From contig NZ_CP030050.1 in the NCBI RefSeq assembly GCF_015291705.1, positions 8,742,001-8,806,000 of the forward strand: a stretch of 64,000 bases of DNA, read 5' to 3'. Position 1 is the stretch's first letter. Each line of letters starts with the position of its first letter. The translations under genes were made by a program, and so were the position numbers. Source of the stretch: Bradyrhizobium arachidis. Its GTDB lineage: Bacteria > Pseudomonadota > Alphaproteobacteria > Rhizobiales > Xanthobacteraceae. Positions 28,267-37,879 of the stretch are shown here, piece after piece. The notes below the pieces were generated by a model. It did no database searches and was not told the DNA's origin. It was given only the letters and a program-made list of their open reading frames with translations.

Positions 28267-30315
28267 TCACGCCGCGTGCTGATGCGCGGCGATGATCTGG
28301 TCGGCGGCGCGGCCGGTGACTTCGGCCATGTGGTCGAACTGGCGGGTGAAGCTGCCCGCCCCTGCCGTGGCCGAGCGCAGCTCGACGATCAGCTCGCCGA
28401 TCTCCGCTTCCGGCATCATGGCACGGACGCAGTCCCATCCGCTCCAGCCGTCGCGGGTGTCGAAGCCGAGGATCTGGCCGCGCCGTGCCGACAGGATCGC
28501 GTTGATCTTGGCGGTGGCGTCGGTCGGACAGACGATCTCGACCACGTGGATCGGCTCCAGCAACACCGGCTGGCATTGCGGCAGGCCTTCGTTCAATCCG
28601 ATCCGCGCCGCGGTGCGGAAGGCGAGATCGGAGCTGTCGACGCTGTGATAGGAGCCGTCGGTCAACGTTACCTGCACGTCGGTGACGGGGAAGCCGAGCG
28701 GACCGCGCGTCAATCCGTCGACGACGCCCTCCTCCACCGCCGGGATGTAGTTGCGCGGCACCGCGCCGCCGACCACCTTCTCGGCGAACTTGAAGCCGTC
28801 GCCGCGCGGCAGCGGCTTGATGTCGAGCACGACGTCGCCGAACTGGCCGTGGCCGCCGGACTGCTTCTTGTGGCGGCCGCGCTGGGTGATCGGCTTGCGG
28901 ATGGTCTCCTGATAGCCGATGGCGGGCGGATGCGAAGAGATCTTCACGCCGAAGCGGTCGCGCAAGCGCTCGACCTCGACGCGCAGATGCATCTCGCCTT
29001 GCCCCCACAGCACGGTGTCGTGGGTCTGGGGATTCTGCACGACAACCAGCGAGGGATCCTCCTCGTGCAGGCGGGCCAGCGCCTGGCCGAGCTTCACATC
29101 GTCCTTACGGTCGGTGGACGCGATCGACATCGCGAGCACCGGCGACGTCGGCTCGGGGGCGGTGAGCGCGGCCGGCGCGGTCTTGCCGTTCGAGACCGTG
29201 TCACCGGTCTTGAACGGGTCCAGCTTGGCGAGCGCGACGGTGTCGCCGGCGTCCGCCGCGGCACGCTTGGTGTCGTAGGCGCCGTTGACGGCGAGGATGC
29301 CGGAAATGCGGCTGGTCCCGCCGGAGGAGCATTGCAGCGTCGCGCCGTCGTCGAGATGGCCGGCGAGCAATCGCGTCAGCGACAGCTTTCCGCCATGCTG
29401 CGAATGCAGCGTCTTGAAGACGTAGCCGACCGCATCCTTGCTCTCGGGAACGCCGAGCCGCTTCGCGGTCTCCGCAACACCAGGCGCCTCGTGGCGCAAC
29501 GCCTTCATCAGCCGCAGCACGCCGTTTTCGCGCGCCGCCGAACCCAGCAGCACGGGGCAGATCTGCCCTTCGCGGAGTTCGCGGGCGAGGTCGTCGAACA
29601 CGGCATCGCGCGGCGGCTGGATGTCTTCGAGCAGCTGCTCCATCAGCGCATCGTCGTGGTCGGCGAGCTTCTCCAGCATCGAGAAGCGCGCCTCCTTCTC
29701 GCGATCGAGATCGCCGCCTTCGAGTGCGACCACCTCGGAGGCCTTGTGCTCGCGATAGACGAACGCGCGCTCCAGCGCGAGATCGACAAAGCCCTCGATC
29801 AGATCGCCCTTCCAGATCGGGATCTGGCGCAGCACCAGCGGCACGCGCGAGGCGGGCTGGAGCATCGCGAGCGTCTCGCGGATGCGCTGGCTGGCGCGAT
29901 CGATCTTGTTGAGGAACAGGAAACGCGGAATCTTCAGCTCTTCCAGCTCGCGCAGGATGATCTGAAGCTGCGGCAGCTTCTTCTCGTCGGCCTCGCAGAC
30001 CACGACCGCGGCATCGACCGCGGGCAGCGCGGCGCGCATGTCGTGGGCGAATTCGACGGAACCGGGACAATCCAGGAAGGTGTAGCTGTCGCCCATGAAA
30101 CTCGTGGTGGCGGCAGTGAGGCCGACGGTCATCTTGTGATGACGGGCCTCGGCTGTGGCGTCGCCGACGGATGTTCCGGCATCGACGCTGCCGGCGCGCG
30201 GGATTGCGCCCGTTCGCGCCAGTATTGCTTCGAGAAGTGTGGTTTTACCGCTTTGGAAAGGGCCCACCAGTGCAATGCACCGTGGACCTCGGGGACTTCT
30301 GACGTCTTGTCCCAT
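28267..30315 (-). CDS. EF-G-like translational GTPase (paralogue)
   Basis: 682 residues from ATG at 30315 with AAGGAGG 7 bases upstream. GTPase motifs are G1 GPFQSGKTT, G3 DCPGSVEF and G4 NKID; EF-G domains II-V follow, with domain IV beginning at KKQSGGHGQFGDVVL and the C-terminal RRGQILGFDTR. The usual AHIDAGKTT and RGITI switch sequences of true EF-G are replaced (ARHHKMTVGLTAATTS at switch I), as in the EF-G-like/FusA2 paralogues of bacteria. Its exact job, perhaps translation under stress, is unknown. It is not in a str operon. Confidence 0.88.
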   Translation of the reverse strand: MGQDVRSPRGPRCIALVGPFQSGKTTLLEAILARTGAIPRAGSVDAGTSVGDATAEARHHKMTVGLTAATTSFMGDSYTFLDCPGSVEFAHDMRAALPAVDAAVVVCEADEKKLPQLQIILRELEELKIPRFLFLNKIDRASQRIRETLAMLQPASRVPLVLRQIPIWKGDLIEGFVDLALERAFVYREHKASEVVALEGGDLDREKEARFSMLEKLADHDDALMEQLLEDIQPPRDAVFDDLARELREGQICPVLLGSAARENGVLRLMKALRHEAPGVAETAKRLGVPESKDAVGYVFKTLHSQHGGKLSLTRLLAGHLDDGATLQCSSGGTSRISGILAVNGAYDTKRAAADAGDTVALAKLDPFKTGDTVSNGKTAPAALTAPEPTSPVLAMSIASTDRKDDVKLGQALARLHEEDPSLVVVQNPQTHDTVLWGQGEMHLRVEVERLRDRFGVKISSHPPAIGYQETIRKPITQRGRHKKQSGGHGQFGDVVLDIKPLPRGDGFKFAEKVVGGAVPRNYIPAVEEGVVDGLTRGPLGFPVTDVQVTLTDGSYHSVDSSDLAFRTAARIGLNEGLPQCQPVLLEPIHVVEIVCPTDATAKINAILSARRGQILGFDTRDGWSGWDCVRAMMPEAEIGELIVELRSATAGAGSFTRQFDHMAEVTGRAADQIIAAHQHAA

Positions 30316-30515
30316 TCGCCGCCTCCTTGGTGTGGAGCTCGGCCCATGATTGGGTCGGCAAACGGTGATGCTCTGCCCGTCCCAAAGATTTGGCAAGCAT
30401 CAAACGTCGCTGCGGTGCGTCGTCGGTTAGATCCGGTGTAACGTCTTGGAGATGAGCCGCGGTGTTCCACCTCTCCCCGACGGGAAGAGGTGGAAAACAG
30501 CACTGCCCTTGGCGC

Positions 30516-30998
30516 TTAGCGTCCGGGGCGGAGTTCCAGGCTCTCGAGGCCGGCGGCGACGTTGAGGCCGACCTGGCCCTGCACGCTGAGCGGCTGGAGC
30601 GCGATCGAATTGTTGGAGCCGCCGACCAGCACGTTGCCGCCGAGGCCGACGCCGACCGAGGCGCTGCCCTGCGCGCCCGCATAATTGCCGGAGAGATCGC
30701 CGGGGCCCAGCCGGTCGACCGGCGCGAACACGCCCCAGGCCAGCGTGGTCTCCTGGGTGATGCCGATGTCGAGGCCCACTTTCCGGATCGTCGCGACGTA
30801 GCGATCTTCGGGCACGCCCTCGGCGCGCAGCACGCAGCCGAGATTGGTCACCGATCCCACGATGAAGCCAACGCTGGCGCCGCCGCGGCATTCGAGCACG
30901 CCGACGCGAACCATCCGCTGCTGCTGCGCATCGCTGTTTGCGACGGAGGCAACGAGGCTGGCGGCAGCGAGCCCGGCGAAGATGAACGAACGGCGCAT
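30516..30998 (-). CDS. DUF992 secreted protein
   Basis: 160 residues from ATG at 30998 (signal peptide FAGLAAASLVASVANSDA); the longer reading to 31046 is upstream of the natural start. VGVLECRGGASVGFIVGSVTNLGCVL is the DUF992 signature with two Cys that could form a disulfide. DUF992 proteins occur widely in Rhizobiales, are exported, and have no established function. It lies upstream of the EF-G-like gene with a 200-base gap containing a short CTCTCCCC-type hairpin at 30463-30492. Confidence 0.85.
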   Translation of the reverse strand: MRRSFIFAGLAAASLVASVANSDAQQQRMVRVGVLECRGGASVGFIVGSVTNLGCVLRAEGVPEDRYVATIRKVGLDIGITQETTLAWGVFAPVDRLGPGDLSGNYAGAQGSASVGVGLGGNVLVGGSNNSIALQPLSVQGQVGLNVAAGLESLELRPGR

Positions 30999-31120
30999 GA
31001 AACGTCTCCGGCTATGAATGTGATGCGAGCAGGAAGGGCACGGCACACGCCGCGCGATGGTCTATGCCACAAGAGTCCTGGGGGTGCCAGATCGAACGCA
31101 TCTAAAAGCGGGCGTGTAGA

Positions 31121-31276
31121 GAGAGCCCCTCACCCCACCCTCTCCCCGTAAGAACGGGGCGAGGGAGCGCACGCGCCGCGCGTCCCTCACGATGAACAAC
31201 GGTCGGACGCTTCCTTAACCTCTCCCCGCTCTTTGCGGGGAGAGGTCGGATTGCGAAGCAATCCGGGTGAGGGGCA
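31121..31276. repeat. CTCTCCCCG-type repeat
   Basis: GAGCCCCTCACCCCACCCTC with CCCCGTAAGAACGGGGCGAGGG on the left, and CTCTCCCCGCTCTTTGCGGGG then TCGGATTGCGAAGCAATCCGG with GTGAGGGGC on the right. It makes up most of the 384-base gap between DUF992 and the aspartate aminotransferase; no gene is visible there. Confidence 0.82.
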
Positions 31277-31336
31277 AGGCACAACGCCAACCAAAGCAAT
31301 AGTCCATCCGACTCCACCTCATCGAGCCACCAAATA

Positions 31337-31362
31337 AAAAGGCCCGCGCGAAGCGGGCCTTT
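31337..31362 (-). terminator. intrinsic terminator of the aspartate aminotransferase gene
   Basis: AAAAGGCCCGC / GCGGGCCTTTT stem with a short loop; on the minus strand it ends in TTTTTATTTGG. It lies 20 bases past the stop. Confidence 0.9.
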
Positions 31363-31382
31363 TCGTTTCGATTGCGACAGCC

Positions 31383-32621
<1,239 letters not shown>

Positions 32622-32840
32622 TCACGACTCTGATTGTGGGAATGTGACCACCCTAAAACGTGTGCCGCTGCGCCGCAAGAAACTTCGGCCCGATCTCGCA
32701 AAAGTTTACGGATTTGGAGCGTTTCAAGGCGCGATTTCCCGCAATTTTCCGCAACTTTGCCGGGCAAACCCCTCATATCCGGCAAGGCTTGTCCTCGGAG
32801 CAATTTTGCGTGTTGCGTGCCGTTATGAAAGCAGCACGCC

Positions 32841-32962
32841 GTCATGCCCGGGCTTGTCCCGGGCATCCACGTTCTTCTTGCCGCGTGGCAAGGCGTGGAT
32901 GGCCGGGTCATAGGCGAGCGGAAGCGACGCCGTCCTTCGGACGGCTATGCCCGGCCATGACG
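32841..32962. repeat. TCATGCCCGGGCTTG-type repeat, second full copy
   Basis: Nearly identical to 11756-11877 in the same orientation. It is the only recognisable item in the 647-base gap between the aspartate aminotransferase and the GST; the rest (32586-32840 and 32963-33232) shows neither a coding frame with normal bias nor an obvious hairpin. Confidence 0.88.
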
Positions 32963-33232
32963 ATCGTGGAGGCGTCAACGCCCCGCCTCAACTGGATCGA
33001 TCAACCCTCTCGCACCAATGCACGGTCGAATGCGTCCACGCGTTGACGCAAGCGTGAACTCATTTGCATCGTCGCGCGAAAATGATCTTCCGCGGCGTTG
33101 CAGTGCGGTAGGGTTTTCGAGTTTTTCTATCGGCTGGCTCTTGCGGCGGATTCGCATCGGCATCATTGTTTATCCGCGCTGCGGGGCAACACGTGCCGCG
33201 CCTTTCCCAACCACGGATTCGAAACTCCCCGA

Positions 33233-33883
33233 ATGTACAAGCTCTATTCGATGCAACGCTCGGGCAACAGCTACAAGGTCCGCCTTGCGCTGGCGCTGCT
33301 CAACGTGCCCTACGAAGCGATCGAGGTGGACATTCTGCGCGGCGAAAGCCGCACGCCGGATTTTCTGACCAAGAATCCGTCGGGCCAGGTGCCGCTGCTC
33401 GATGTCGGCGACGACCGCTTTCTCGCCGAGTCCAACGCCATCCTCTGGTACGTCGCCGTCGGCACGCCGCTCGCGCCGGAGAACCGCATCGATCGCGCCG
33501 AGGCGCTGCAATGGATGTTCTTCGAGCAGCACGCGCTCGAGCCGAACATCGGCGCCGCCTATTTCTGGCTGTCGCTGGTCAAGGGCGGCCGCGACCTGCA
33601 GACGCACGCGCTGGAGGACTGGATGGAGCGCGGCTATGGCGCGCTGCAGGTGATGGAGAACCATCTCAAGACCAACGCCTATTTCGCCGCCCGCCAGCTC
33701 ACGGTCGCCGACATCGCGCTGTACGGCTACACCCACCTCGCCGATCGCTGCGACTTCGACCTCTCGACCTTCCCGGCGATTCGGGACTGGCTGAAGCGGG
33801 TAGAAGCCACGCCCGGCTTCGTGTCGATGGACTGGCGGCCAGCCGACATCGACGATCCCGCCAGCATCGCCGCGGGCGCCTGA
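33233..33883 (+). CDS. glutathione S-transferase family protein
   Basis: 216 residues from ATG at 33233; the reading from 33098 adds 45 residues without coding character. The N-terminal half has MYKLYSMQRSGNSYKVRLAL, GQVPLLDVGDDRFLAESNAI with the cis-Pro and Glu-Ser glutathione site; the C-terminal half has AARQLTVADIALYGYTHL. The catalytic position is Ser in QRSGNSYK. It resembles the GST at 16076 in N-terminal layout (YGDSNSGN versus YSMQRSGNS). Confidence 0.92.
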   Translation: MYKLYSMQRSGNSYKVRLALALLNVPYEAIEVDILRGESRTPDFLTKNPSGQVPLLDVGDDRFLAESNAILWYVAVGTPLAPENRIDRAEALQWMFFEQHALEPNIGAAYFWLSLVKGGRDLQTHALEDWMERGYGALQVMENHLKTNAYFAARQLTVADIALYGYTHLADRCDFDLSTFPAIRDWLKRVEATPGFVSMDWRPADIDDPASIAAGA

Positions 33884-34037
33884 GGGCGCGCCCGCGCTGG
33901 CGAATAACGGGTATAAGGTTCATCCTCGCCGCAATCTCGCCATTTTCGGCGCGATAGCCGCCGCAATATTGCCCGTTGAAATAGTGAAATTGTTCGATGT
34001 CGCGGGTGATTCGCTCGCACGTTGAAGGATTTAGACC

Positions 34038-34214
34038 ATGATTCGGGCGTCCGGCACGGCAGGCTTTCAGGGCCATACCGATACCGTTTCGTCTTCCCGG
34101 CTGACCAACGCGGTCGCGGCCTCGCTCGCCGTCGCCGCGCTCTCGCTGTGCCTGATCGTCACCCTGACGGTGCTGTCGACCAAGGCGACCATGGCGATGG
34201 GCCTGCCGGTCTGA
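34038..34214 (+). CDS. single-TM microprotein
   Basis: 58 residues, ATG at 34038 with AAGGAT upstream. A Ser/Thr-rich N-terminus leads into one membrane helix (AVAASLAVAALSLCLIVTLTVL) and a short Met-rich tail ending GLPV. No homologue I can name. It is followed 73 bases on by another one-helix microprotein, so the two may be an operon. Confidence 0.6.
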   Translation: MIRASGTAGFQGHTDTVSSSRLTNAVAASLAVAALSLCLIVTLTVLSTKATMAMGLPV

Positions 34215-34287
34215 TTCCCGTCTCATCCTCGACCAGCCTTCAAGGCGCCGCGTGGCCCCCGCCAACCGGCATCGCGACAGGACGTCG

Positions 34288-34446
34288 ATGAAATCACCTG
34301 TGGTCATCGTTGCAATCACCCTGACCGCGGCCATCCTGGTCGCAGCGTCGCTGCTGATCTTGGTCGGCACGCGCAAGGGTCCGGGAACGTCGACGCTCAA
34401 TGTCCCGGCGCAGCAACAGCGCGTGAAGCAGATGCATTTGGGCTAG
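34288..34446 (+). CDS. single-TM microprotein
   Basis: 52 residues from ATG at 34288 (AGGA seven bases upstream); an earlier ATG at 34252 is less likely. The helix VVIVAITLTAAILVAASLLI is followed by a Gln-rich tail (NVPAQQQRVKQMHLG). Unknown function. The stop codon touches the next repeat. Confidence 0.6.
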   Translation: MKSPVVIVAITLTAAILVAASLLILVGTRKGPGTSTLNVPAQQQRVKQMHLG

Positions 34447-34544
34447 AGCCCCGCTCCGCCGGAATCGGAACCGGGCTCCGGATTCTTGTGTTGACGCGTT
34501 TTCTTGACGCGAACCGGTATCCACTTCGCTCGAAAACGCTCTAA
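34443..34544. repeat. hairpin plus GCGTTTTCTTGACGCG element, second copy
   Basis: AGAGCCCCGCTCCGCCGGAA pairs partly with CGGGCTCCGG, then comes GTTGACGCGTTTTCTTGACG with CGAACCGGTATCCACTTCGC and TCGAAAACGCTCT, matching 15367-15470. Here it lies immediately after the microprotein stop and may act as its transcription end. Confidence 0.8.
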
Positions 34545-34663
34545 ATCATCCGAAAGCTTTGCCCGGAACCACAAGCGCCTCTTAAGCGCATCGCACGAAA
34601 TCGGATTGCGCTCGCGCAACGGTAGGTCAGTCTGACCGCCTTACTCGTTCAGGGAGGAACGAG

Positions 34664-35470
34664 ATGCGGTTCGGATGGCGTGCGATCTCCGGTCCGGTGC
34701 TGACGGCAGCGATTGCGCTGCTCGCGATCCTGCTCGATCGCACCATTCCCCTTCCCTCGCCTGCGCCGGTGTTCGTCTGTGTCGTCGCGCTTGCCGGCGC
34801 CTTGTCGGGTTTCGCCTCCGCGATGACCAGCGCGGCGCTCGCCGTGATCGGCGCGGCGCTGTTCTGCCTTGGCCACCGCGCCATGTCCCTCCATGCCGCG
34901 GCCGACCTGGTCGGCCTCCTCGCCGTGACCGCCTTCGGCACTGCAGGCATCACCGGCCTGATGCGCGAGCGGCTGCTCGCCACCTTCGCCGCCGAGCGCC
35001 AGAGCCACGCCACCGCCGCGCGGCTGTCGGCCGCGCTCGACCAGGTCGACATCGGCATCGTGCTGCTCGATGCCGAGACGCGGGCCGAATTCATCAACCG
35101 CGCGTTCCGCGATTATTTTGCGCTGCCGGACGAGATCGCCGACGGCAAGCCGCCGTTCATCGCGCTGATGTATCACGGCCGCGACACCGGCGCGTTCGAG
35201 CTGCCCGAGGACGAGCTCAGCACCTTCATCGCGCAGCGCATGGAGATGGTACGGGTCGGCGATGCCACGCCGATCAACATCAAGCTGCGCAATGGCGAGG
35301 TGCTGCGCTTCGTCTGCAACGTGCTGCCCGACGGCGGCCGCATGCTGAGCTACACGCCAGTGACCGACCTCGTCCGCCACACCGACGCGCCGGGGCGCGC
35401 CGACTACTACCGTTCGCTGCGCGATCCCGCGAACCGCAAGCTGATCCGATATCTGCGCGTCGCGGAGTGA
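34664..35470 (+). CDS. membrane PAS-domain protein without output domain
   Basis: 268 residues; ATG at 34664 has AGGGAGG. Four membrane helices fill residues 8-105 (VLTAAIALLAILLD, VFVCVVALAGALSGF, AALAVIGAALFCLG, LVGLLAVTAFGTAGITGLM), like the DUF4118-type sensor module of KdpD-like kinases. After a helical linker a PAS-like domain starts at SAALDQVDIGIVLLDAETRAEFINRAF. The protein stops there: no kinase, cyclase or HTH follows. It may be a sensor that works with a separate partner, or a truncated kinase. Neighbours give no hint. Confidence 0.75.
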   Translation: MRFGWRAISGPVLTAAIALLAILLDRTIPLPSPAPVFVCVVALAGALSGFASAMTSAALAVIGAALFCLGHRAMSLHAAADLVGLLAVTAFGTAGITGLMRERLLATFAAERQSHATAARLSAALDQVDIGIVLLDAETRAEFINRAFRDYFALPDEIADGKPPFIALMYHGRDTGAFELPEDELSTFIAQRMEMVRVGDATPINIKLRNGEVLRFVCNVLPDGGRMLSYTPVTDLVRHTDAPGRADYYRSLRDPANRKLIRYLRVAE

Positions 35471-35520
35471 TGCGACTGCGCCATCCGCTGCGTTACAATC
35501 CGAACCGGCGCTCGCGGAGA

Positions 35521-35670
35521 CAGCCCCTCACCCCACCCTCTCCCCGCAAGAGCGGGGCGAGGGGTGAGAGAGCCGCACGTCCCTTACCCAAGCGAGCGTT
35601 GCTCGTCTTAACCTCTCCCCGCCTTTCCGCGGAGAGAGGTCGGATTGCGAAGCAATCCGGGTGAGGGGCA
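35521..35670. repeat. CTCTCCCCG-type repeat
   Basis: CAGCCCCTCACCCCACCCTC with CCCCGCAAGAGCGGGGCGAGGGG, and on the right CTCTCCCCGCCTTTCCGCGG then GGATTGCGAAGCAATCCGG with GTGAGGGGC. It fills most of the 306-base gap 35471-35776. Confidence 0.82.
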
Positions 35671-35776
35671 TGGCACACTGTCGCCACGACTGAATATCCA
35701 TCCGTCTCGCAAGACATTTGATCATCTGCACGAACATCCCGTATGAATGACGTTCAATCTCTCGCGGAATTCTCAC

Positions 35777-36232
35777 ATGTCGCTCACCATTCGCGCCGTC
35801 ACGAAGCAGGACTACGACCAATGGCTGCCGCTGTGGGACGGCTACAACGCCTTCTACGGCCGCTCCGGCCCGACCGCGCTCGCGCCCGAAATCACGAAGG
35901 TGACGTGGCAGCGCTTCTTCGATGCCTATGAGCCGGTGCATGCGCTGGTCGCCGAGAGCGACGGCAAGTTGCTCGGACTGACGCACTATCTGTTCCACCG
36001 CAGCACCACCGCAATCGAGCCGTCCTGCTATCTGCAGGACCTGTTCACGCTGGAAGCCGCGCGCGGCAAAGGCGTCGCCTCGGCGCTGATTTATGGCGTC
36101 TACGAGCGCGCGAAGCTTGCGGGATCCCCGCGCGTCTATTGGCAGACGCACGAGACCAACGTCACCGCGCAGAGCCTGTACGACAAGGTCGCCGAGCGCT
36201 CCGGCTTCATCGTCTATCGCAAGATCTTCTGA
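35777..36232 (+). CDS. GNAT family N-acetyltransferase
   Basis: 151 residues from ATG at 35777 (GGAA eight bases upstream); a reading from 35747 is less likely. SLTIRAVTKQDYDQWLPLWD opens the fold, and motif A is FTLEAARGKGVASALIYGV (RGKGVA). VYWQTHETNVTAQSLYDKVAERSGFIVY gives the C-terminal strands in typical wording. Substrate unknown. A strong terminator lies 130 bases downstream. Confidence 0.9.
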   Translation: MSLTIRAVTKQDYDQWLPLWDGYNAFYGRSGPTALAPEITKVTWQRFFDAYEPVHALVAESDGKLLGLTHYLFHRSTTAIEPSCYLQDLFTLEAARGKGVASALIYGVYERAKLAGSPRVYWQTHETNVTAQSLYDKVAERSGFIVYRKIF

Positions 36233-36359
36233 TTTTTGCCGGCTTTTCCCGGATCACGCGGCCTGTGGATAACTTTGCCTGTCACTGGCGCGTAACACAC
36301 CGGGATTAAGTTGCAGCTGCGTCTGATCAGGCCCCCCGTCACCGATCAAGCGCCCCAAA

Positions 36360-36404
36360 GCGGTCCCCGTCAGTCGCCGCGTCTGACAGGGGCCGCATTT
36401 TTTT
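36360..36404 (+). terminator. strong intrinsic terminator
   Basis: GCGGTCCCCGTCA pairs with TGACAGGGGCCGC (13 bp, one mismatch) around GTCGCCGCGTC and is followed by ATTTTTTTT. It lies 128 bases after the GNAT stop, so it ends either that transcript or a separate small RNA, and precedes the aldo/keto reductase. Confidence 0.8.
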
Positions 36405-36495
36405 GGCCGCATGGCAGCAGCGCAGGTGGGCTCCTTGCCGGTCGCGTGCACCGCGGTCACAATACACCGCTGTAGACTTCTGACAGGGATCTCCC

Positions 36496-37437
36496 ATGGA
36501 AATTCGTAATCTCGGCGCCTCCGGCCTTCGCGTGTCCGCGGTCGGGCTCGGCTGCAACAATTTCGGCCAGCGCACCGACCTCGAGGCCTCGCGCAAGGTG
36601 ATCCATCGCGCGCTCGATCTCGGCATCACGCTGTTCGACACCGCCGACATCTATTCCAACATGGGCGGCTCGGAAAACGTGCTCGGCACCGTGCTGGGCG
36701 ATCGCCGCAAGGACATCGTGCTGGCGACGAAATATTCCAAGCCGATGGCGGAGGACGGCACCAAGCAGGGCGCCTCGCGCCGCTACATCATGGAGGCCGT
36801 GGAAGCGAGCCTGAAGCGGCTGAAGACCGACTACATCGATCTCTACCAGCAGCACGATTACGATCCGCTGACGCCGATCGAGGAGAGCCTGCGCGCGCTC
36901 GACGATCTCGTCCGCCAGGGCAAGGTGCGCTACATCGGCAATTCGAACTTCCCGGCCTGGCGCATCGCGGAAGCCGAATACGTCGCGCGCGCGATGAATG
37001 TCAGCCGCTTCGTCTCCTGCCAGGACGAATATTCACTCGTCGTGCGCGACATCGAGAAGGACCTGCTGCCGGCAGCCGTGGAATACAAGCTCGGCCTGTT
37101 GCCGTTCTTCCCGCTCGCGAGCGGCCTTCTCACCGGCAAATACCGGAAGGGCGAGGCCGCGCCCGGCGACACCCGCTTCGGCCAGACGCCGCGATTGCGC
37201 GACCGCTACGTCACGCCGCGCAACGAGGCGATCGTCGAGAAGCTGCAGGCATTTGCGACCGCGCGCGGGCACAGCATGCTGGAGCTCGCCTTCTCCTGGC
37301 TCGCCGCCCGCCCGCAGGTGTCGAGCGTGATCGCGGGTGCGACCCGCGTCGAGCAGATCGAGCAGAACGTCAAGGCGATCGCCTGGAAGCTCAGCGCGGA
37401 GGAGATGGCGGAGATCGACAGGATCACGCTGGGCTGA
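36496..37437 (+). CDS. aldo/keto reductase
   Basis: 313 residues, ATG at 36496 after GACAGGGA. The catalytic tetrad is visible: Asp and Tyr in LFDTADIYSN, Lys in IVLATKYSK, His in LYQQHDYDP. LDDLVRQGKVRYIGNSNFPAW and the C-terminal NADPH-binding VIAGATRVEQIEQNV complete the family. It would reduce aldehydes or ketones with NADPH; the physiological substrate is not predictable. It ends 31 bases from the convergent haem-monooxygenase-like gene. Confidence 0.93.
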   Translation: MEIRNLGASGLRVSAVGLGCNNFGQRTDLEASRKVIHRALDLGITLFDTADIYSNMGGSENVLGTVLGDRRKDIVLATKYSKPMAEDGTKQGASRRYIMEAVEASLKRLKTDYIDLYQQHDYDPLTPIEESLRALDDLVRQGKVRYIGNSNFPAWRIAEAEYVARAMNVSRFVSCQDEYSLVVRDIEKDLLPAAVEYKLGLLPFFPLASGLLTGKYRKGEAAPGDTRFGQTPRLRDRYVTPRNEAIVEKLQAFATARGHSMLELAFSWLAARPQVSSVIAGATRVEQIEQNVKAIAWKLSAEEMAEIDRITLG

Positions 37438-37468
37438 TTTTTGCGGCGCTGATCTCTCCGGCGCGGCG

Positions 37469-37792
37469 CTATTTGGCGCCGCGTCCCACCGTCTGCATCA
37501 CCTCAAAACCCTCGAATTGGGGATGGCCGAGATAAAGCGGCTTGTTGTCGCCGGCCTTATGATGCGCGGCGCGAAACGCCTCCGATTTGGTCCACGCTTC
37601 GAACGCGGCGTGGTTCGCCCACACCGTGTGCGAGGCGTAGAGCGTGTGGTCCTCCAGCTCCGGCCCGCGCAGCAGATGGAATTCGACGAAGCCCGGCACC
37701 TTGTCCAGATGCGTGTCGCGCGTGAGCCAGACCTGCTCGAAGGCGGCCTCGGAGCCTTTGGCGACGCGGAAGCGGTTCATGGCGATGTACAT
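37469..37792 (-). CDS. IsdG/HmuD-like haem-degrading monooxygenase (ABM fold)
   Basis: 107 residues from ATG at 37792 with AGGAG 8 bases upstream. It is one antibiotic-biosynthesis-monooxygenase domain. MYIAMNRFRV, HLLRGPELEDHTLYASHTVW and FEAWTKSEAFRAAHHKA place Asn, Trp and His where IsdG-type haem oxygenases have their Asn-Trp-His triad, and the wording resembles HmuD/HmuQ of Bradyrhizobium. It would open the haem ring to release iron. No haem transporter or Irr box is next to it, so a general ABM role cannot be excluded. Confidence 0.75.
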   Translation of the reverse strand: MYIAMNRFRVAKGSEAAFEQVWLTRDTHLDKVPGFVEFHLLRGPELEDHTLYASHTVWANHAAFEAWTKSEAFRAAHHKAGDNKPLYLGHPQFEGFEVMQTVGRGAK

Positions 37793-37824
37793 GCGGTGAT
37801 CTCCTGATGTCCGGCTCATCATGT

Positions 37825-37866
37825 CGTCATTCCGGGACGCGCCGCAAGGCGCGGGCCCGGAATGAC
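37825..37866. repeat. CATTCCGGG-type hairpin
   Basis: GTCATTCCGGGACGCGCCGC pairs with GCGGGCCCGGAATGACG. One hairpin arm of the same family as 10203-10308, here just downstream of the DUF1501 stop. Confidence 0.8.
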
Positions 37867-37879
37867 GAGCGTTTGTGGG

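Noticed and set aside
28276..30441. 721-residue plus-strand reading opposite the EF-G-like gene
   Set aside because: Composition typical of an antisense frame in GC-rich DNA; the minus strand carries the GTPase motifs.
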